Shown here: positions 59,263-64,000 of the stretch, one piece after another
Layout of the letters: every line of letters begins with the position of its first letter
Position numbering within the stretch: the first letter of the stretch is position 1
Assembly (NCBI GenBank): GCA_025200525.1
Contig: CM045761.1
Span: 141,920,223 to 141,984,222, forward strand
DNA length: 64,000 nucleotides
Reading direction: 5' to 3'
Source of the DNA: Camellia lanceoleosa
Lineage: Eukaryota; Streptophyta; Magnoliopsida; Ericales; Theaceae
The notes under the pieces: generated by a model
Database searches by the model: none
What the model was told of the DNA's origin: nothing
The model's input: only the letters and a program-made list of their open reading frames with translations
Translations under genes and position numbers: made by a program

Positions 59263-62019
59263 TGTGAAAACCCGCATTTAATTATTCAAAATAATAATAA
59301 TAATAATAATGATTTTGTAGGTGTTCAATATTTGTTGTTTATAAATTGTTTTAATAAGGATTCAACATAATAATTATCTTTGATAAATATCTTAGTTAAA
59401 AACCTTAGTTTTAAGAAGCCCATACACACACACACACAAAAAAAGAAGAAGAAATTTTCGTGGCTATGCCAACTGCTTGTTTGCATGGTGGTATAGGAAC
59501 CATAACCCATCATCCTTCTTAGAATTTAGGGAAAGCCTTCCTTCTTAGAACTTGGAGAAAGTAAATAAGATATAATAATGGAAAAAATGTGTGTGAGAGA
59601 GAGAGAGCCTCAGAGAAGTGGCTCTATATATTCATACCACAAACAGTGTTTATACACATTGTGTTCGTGCTTTCAAAGGCTAAAAAAAAAAAAAAAGGGA
59701 AATTCTTGTGGAAGAAGAGGAGGAGGTTGAGGTTGCATATTTTCCTACCATTTCATTATTCCATTTCAATCCTACAACTAAGTAAGAAAACCCTCTCAAC
59801 CCTCTCATTTTTTTATCTGAAATTTTCAAATTCTATACATATGATAAAATGTCTAACTAAACATGTAGGTAGAATTTTATTTATAATTGTATGAAAATTC
59901 ATGATGGTATATCAGTCATTGGTAGTCTGAAAATCATGATAATATTATGGAATTTGGACTTGCATGTGTAGTTTATGCCATTAAAAGGATTATTAAATAT
60001 GTTATTTGGCCCTTTAAATCTACCAGAAAGTTGTACGAATTTTTAGATAATTTTATACTCAAAATTTGAAGATGATTTCTTCTACAAAGTTGTTGATAAT
60101 GATGTCTAGTTCGTCCAAAAATATTTTTAATAATTATTGAGTTTTGTACGAATTTATACAAATTTTTAACCAAATCTGGAGCTATAGGCAGATTTTATTA
60201 TGCATTTGAAAAATCATTAAATATTTTACATTAAGCCAAATCTGATAATTTCTAAGAAAAAAAAAATGAAATTTGAGAAGTCTAGTTTCATAATAAATTT
60301 TTAGATCATGGAATTGATTTATAAATTTAAGTATGAAATTAATTTAAGAAAATGTGATAAATCTGTGTCATAAATACTCTTGGAATTTTTAAGAATTATT
60401 TATAATTTATTTTTGGAAAATGCTTTTTGAAAAATGACAATAACATGTTTATTGAGTATTTTGTAGATTTATATGAATTTTAGAGTTGTATAAGTAATTT
60501 ATTTATAATTGTATTTGCAAGATATACATTCTGAAAATTTTGACAGATTAAGGAGGAATCAAAAACTATCTCTTCAATTGTTTATTTATAACTTATTTTT
60601 GGGAAATTCTTTCTGAAAAATGACCTAAACATATTTATTGAATATTCTGTACATTTTCATGAATTTTAGAACTGTATAAATAATTTATTTATAATTTTTA
60701 TTACCTAAAGTATAACCTGAAAATTTCTAGACCGATTTAAGATCATCACTTCAATTATTTATTTGGATAAAAATCAGTTATTGTGTTGGTCTAATTCATC
60801 AAATATTGCATATTAGTAATCCATATATGGGTGCATTGTGGTTTCTTTAATATTGTGCTAGTTTAATCTTATAGATTAAAAGTCTATGCATGTGTGTAAT
60901 TATGATTTATTTCTTTTTTTTTTTTAGTATCTAAATTATTATTTCATACCATGGTTTAAATAAATTGTTTATTTAAATTTTGTACAATTGTTTATTATTG
61001 TGTGACATGTGTAATATTTTATGTTCGGATTTTAACGAGTTGGTATAACATTATTGGTAATTAAATTTTGAATTATTCTGAATATCTCAACGAGTAAAGA
61101 GACGAAATTTAACTAATGATACATTAAAATGTAAAAGTGATGGGGTGAGCCCGGTCTGGAATCTTGTGCAAGTGAGTTGCGAACCCTAACGTGGCACGAG
61201 AAGGTATTTCGGCTCTTATCGGTGTAGGCGATCTAAGGTTGGTGGTGCGGGTGTCACAACATAGACCGTTGCCTTGGGGCAGACCGTGATGTCACGACTC
61301 GGGTATGTAACCCTGGTGCGTGGGCATCATTGGTAGTTACTGTAAGTAACATTTGAATATTTGACTAAGGGGGAGTCAGAATTGTCTGTGGCCATTGCTT
61401 AGCGGTTGAATAGAAATAGTGCTCCGCGGGGAGTTACTAAATTTATCTGATAAACTAAATCTATGAAAAAAAAATTTTAAAAAAATGTGGACATATTCCT
61501 TATGATGAAATACTGTTTTCGTTTGTTATATTTTTATTTGATTTATTATTATTTATTGTTATTATTTCAACTGATAACATCTATTTTATGCTTACTAAAT
61601 GTTACTGGTTATTCTGTTACTACACATTATTCATGAATTGTGAGTATTATTATCGGGGTGGGCATTTTCGAGTTGTAGTATCTTATTGAGCTCGTCACTC
61701 ACTGGCATTCCCGTTGCCCTGGCGTTTTATGCCACGTACCGAAGAAACCGAAGGAGACACCGAGGCCTTGCAAGGCGACACTCAGCCATAGTTAGCTTGA
61801 AGAGTGCCCAAGTTCCATGAACCATTTCCTAAAAAATTCTAGTTTTTCTCTAGTTTTCTTTTTATATTTGTGTCATTTCGGTTATGTACTAAGACTAAGT
61901 TGTGATGTAAGAACTTTAAATTCTGGGTTGTTAATTAATGGATGTTAGTAATCTTGGTGGCAATATTGATTTTAAGTTTCTAAATCTTATTATGATGTCC
62001 TTAAATTTGGGGCGTCTCA
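59263..62019 (+). repeat. Solo LTR, plus strand, 2,757 bp, GGTTT target duplication
   Basis: Starts TGTGAAAACCCGCATTTAAT and ends TTTGGGGCGTCTCA (TG...CA), flanked by perfect GGTTT at 59258-59262 and 62020-62024. No primer site, ORF or polypurine tract lies inside, so it is a solo LTR left by recombination between two LTRs. Length and termini resemble Tekay/Del-type gypsy LTRs. It lies inside the minus-strand solo LTR 57088-62347 and is younger than it. Confidence 0.85.
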
Positions 62020-62352
62020 GGTTTGATTAGCATTGGGCTAATTAAGTGTAATTAGTTCTCATTAATTTATTTTAATTATTTGATTATGAATTGAAATCTA
62101 ATTAAACTTACCAGAGGATTCTAAAAATTCTAAATAACACATAAATGTAGTCAGTTTCGTGTTTAGATGTCGATAAGGCCTTCAATTCGCGTACTAAAAC
62201 GAAAATTCTAATAGATATTCTTACATCAAACAGATGTAATCACAAATAACACATGAATTGCACAATTAACACATGATTTCATCTTAATTACTCATTAGGC
62301 ATTCTTAATCATGGTTCATTAGCTAATTACAGATCGAGAATGTTACAGGGAG

Positions 62353-63260
62353 GCGAGTCATCGTATGTGTTGTTAGGAATGTTGAAGAAGTCCTGATTGA
62401 AGGAGAGGTAGAGGAGAGAGTCTGTAGGAGGATGGTGGCAGAGATGCTAGAAAATAAGGTAGTAACGCCTTATGTTTGGATGATCTTCACCCGAACCGAG
62501 ATGAGGCCCACCTTATGCGATGGCGGCGGTGGTGTTGGAATGTGGCGGTTGCTCGAGGCGGCGATGACTGTGGAACTTGAGCTTCGAAGTCCTCTCTTCT
62601 CTCAGATCATGGTGTAAAGAAGGATGACAGCGTCACCTAAGCGACGGTGAAGGCTCCCTCATCTCTAAGGTTGACAACGATGATGATATGGCAGTAGGCG
62701 GCGATGGTGAAGGTGTTGGTGGTGGAGAGGAGACAGTGACTGTGGTGCTCTGTTGGTATATATAGATAAGTAATTTGGTCATTTTGTAAGAGCTTGTCCT
62801 TATAGACAAAGTATTTTAGAGTGTGGACCTTTGGGCATAGAAAGTACAAAATTGGATTTATAGACCGAGTGCCCTTAAATAATTTATTTTTAGTTCAGCA
62901 CTAAAATTTTTATCAAACCACTCTTTAGCCTAAAAAATTCAACATTTAATTCGCAATAGTAATTTTCATTCTTTAGTTTTTAGTTTCCAGTTTTATGAAA
63001 ACCACCATAGTGAGCCACATAAATTTTTGTTGAAAGTAGATCGTCTCATGTTAGTGCTTTAATTAGATCTACCCAGTCCGATTTTTTTAGCCTGTAACGA
63101 GACTCGCAAAGATGATGTTTTATGTTCATTTGCTTAAATCACCTACAAAAAAGATAAATGTTGAAAGTAGACTCCACATCATCACATAGTATGAGGCTTA
63201 CTTTTATTATTAGTACTCAGTAATAAATGATGTAAAGGCTTACTAAAATAGGATATTTTG
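62353..63260. other. Intergenic DNA, unrecognised
   Basis: The first 400 bp are G-rich with GGCGGTGGTG-type triplets and a 61-aa ORF (62432-62617) I do not recognise and regard as chance. The rest is AT-rich. No transposon ends seen. Confidence 0.4.
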
Positions 63261-63756
63261 TGTTGGCCATTTTTTGTGATCAAAATTGAGATTAAGGATA
63301 ATTTAATTGTGTCAGGGTATTTTGGTCATTACAATCGGCCCCACGCAATAAGTTTGGAAGATTCAATCCCTTATCCATCAAGGTAATGTTTGCATAAATA
63401 TTCTTACTATTTTGTTTCGAAAAACCTTTTTCTTCTATAAAAAGGTGTTTCTAAACCCAAATTTGGTGATCTTAACAATTGGTATTAGAGCGAGGTCACA
63501 GGTTCAAGTCCCCTAGGCGACGCTAGGGGAGAGATTGTTGGCTATGGGGCCAACGATCACTTTATGGACTCGCTATCATGTATGGGTGGGGCATCAGTGT
63601 TTGACAGCTTGTCCCGTTGGCACTTATGGCACAGCCCCTGATGCCCACCTGCCACAAAGTGTGGGGCTTTGTGCTACCAAGCATATAAGGAAATAAAGTT
63701 ACACCTTTACCACTACCTATGATTTTTGATGAAATGATAAGCGCTTAATCCTAACA
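63261..63756 (+). mobile_element. Compact LTR/PBS/PPT structure, possible TRIM
   Basis: TGTTGGCCATT...CTTAACA (63261-63477) is followed at once by the primer-site-like ATTGGTATTAGAGCGAGG, about 58 bp of internal DNA, the purine-rich CTAGGGGAGAGAT, and TGTTGGCTATGG...CCTAACA (63536-63756). A second primer-site-like ATTAGTATTAGAGCCAAG then follows. The layout is that of a TRIM, but the two would-be LTRs (217 and 221 bp) share only their ends, so they may belong to different or recombined elements. Confidence 0.4.
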
Positions 63757-64000
63757 ATTAGTATTAGAGCCAAGTTGTCATGGGTTCGAATCGCGGGACA
63801 ATTTGTTATGAAAATATAAACCTCATGGGGACAATTTGTTATGCAAATATAAACCTCAGGGAGCGAGATGTAATTTCTCAAACCTCAGGGGGAATCCGTA
63901 TTTTAGTCAAACCTCGAGGGGGGTGTTGGTAATTTTCCATTGTACTACAAAAACTATTATTTTGATTAGTGGATATTCATTCCATCTATCTTTGTCTATA
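63757..64000. other. Primer-site-like motif and short tandem repeats
   Basis: After ATTAGTATTAGAGCC comes GGGTTCGAATCG, which mimics the tRNA T-arm complement. GGGACAATTTGTTATG then AAATATAAACCTCA is repeated twice (about 63797-63858), followed by further AAACCTCAGGG blocks. The window ends within this repeat-like DNA. Confidence 0.4.

Larger units (their letters stand above)
57088..62347 (-). repeat. Solo LTR, minus strand (about 2.5 kb), interrupted by another solo LTR
   Basis: Minus strand: TGTAACATTCTCGATCT at 62347 to GGGTTGTGACA at 57088 (TG...CA). Flanks GGAAG (57083-57087) and GGGAG (62348-62352) form a 5-bp target duplication with one mismatch. Removing the insertion at 59263-62019 plus one GGTTT leaves 2,498 bp with no internal genes. 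It contains a CA microsatellite (57266-57316), a tandem of about 29 bp around CACTTGAGATGGTCA (57770-57880) and CTCGAGC motifs. Its end resembles the LTR fragment at 30725-30795. Confidence 0.65.

Noticed and set aside
62432..62617. 61-aa ORF MVAEMLENK...
   Set aside because: Short, no domain, Gly-rich triplet stretch, no promoter or splice context that supports it.
63480..63520. tRNA gene suggested by GGTTCAAGTCC
   Set aside because: The B-box-like string follows a primer-site motif and mirrors the tRNA T-arm; no cloverleaf or A box fits around it. The same applies near 63784.

Overview
This window is nuclear DNA from a flowering plant, most likely a eudicot. The evidence is a strongly AT-rich background, wall-associated kinase (WAK) exons with GT-AG introns, plant-type Ty3/gypsy and Ty1/copia retrotransposons that use an initiator-tRNA-Met primer site, CACTA, Mutator and PIF/Harbinger DNA transposons, and A-tailed SINEs. 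I cannot name the species. No intact host gene is visible: the window is a transposon graveyard laid over remnants of at least two WAK loci.

Left part (1-13.9 kb). The window opens inside the 3' end of a Tat-lineage-like Ty3/gypsy element: an intron-containing antisense ORF (minus strand, 1-2119), a polypurine tract and a plus-strand 3' LTR (3141 to about 3654). AT-rich DNA follows, studded with small DNA transposons: a hAT-like element (4211-5218), two PIF/Harbinger-type MITEs with TWA target duplications (5627-6658, 7696-8077), a third small one (9328-9532), a MITE at 10992-11281 and several foldback repeats.

Middle (13.9-35.8 kb). A WAK pseudogene (13963-16190) has a recognisable ectodomain and two EGF modules, but carries frameshifts and stops within the kinase N-lobe. 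After AT-rich DNA comes a decayed chromodomain-bearing Ty3/gypsy element of Tekay/Del type (19093-26606, 5' LTR truncated), a second gypsy protease-RT fragment interrupted by a minus-strand Reina-like chromovirus remnant (27273-29162), an LTR fragment, two opposed SINEs and a CACTA element with an ATA target duplication (33290-35758).

Right part (35.8-64 kb). A second WAK locus is visible only as one calcium-binding-EGF exon cut in two: its 5' half is at 35781-35848 and its 3' half at 53788-53866. Between the halves lie about 18 kb of nested transposons: a minus-strand Ty1/copia element (35855-40543) and a large Mutator-like element (MULE, 41021-53573) with about 80-bp terminal inverted repeats and a perfect 9-bp target duplication. 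The MULE carries a MuDRA-type transposase on the plus strand and, convergent on the minus strand, a multi-exon gene with a DUF1985-like region, a coiled coil and an Ulp1/C48-like cysteine protease domain, as in the Kaonashi-type MULEs. Its left half (3.43 kb: flanking host DNA, one target-site copy, TIR and transposase) has been tandemly duplicated after insertion. Farther right, a plus-strand solo LTR (59263-62019, perfect GGTTT duplication) sits inside a minus-strand solo LTR (57088-62347). The window ends in a compact LTR/primer-site structure that may be a TRIM.

All coordinates, splice sites and alignments were read by eye. Family assignments rest on motif recognition, not on database searches.
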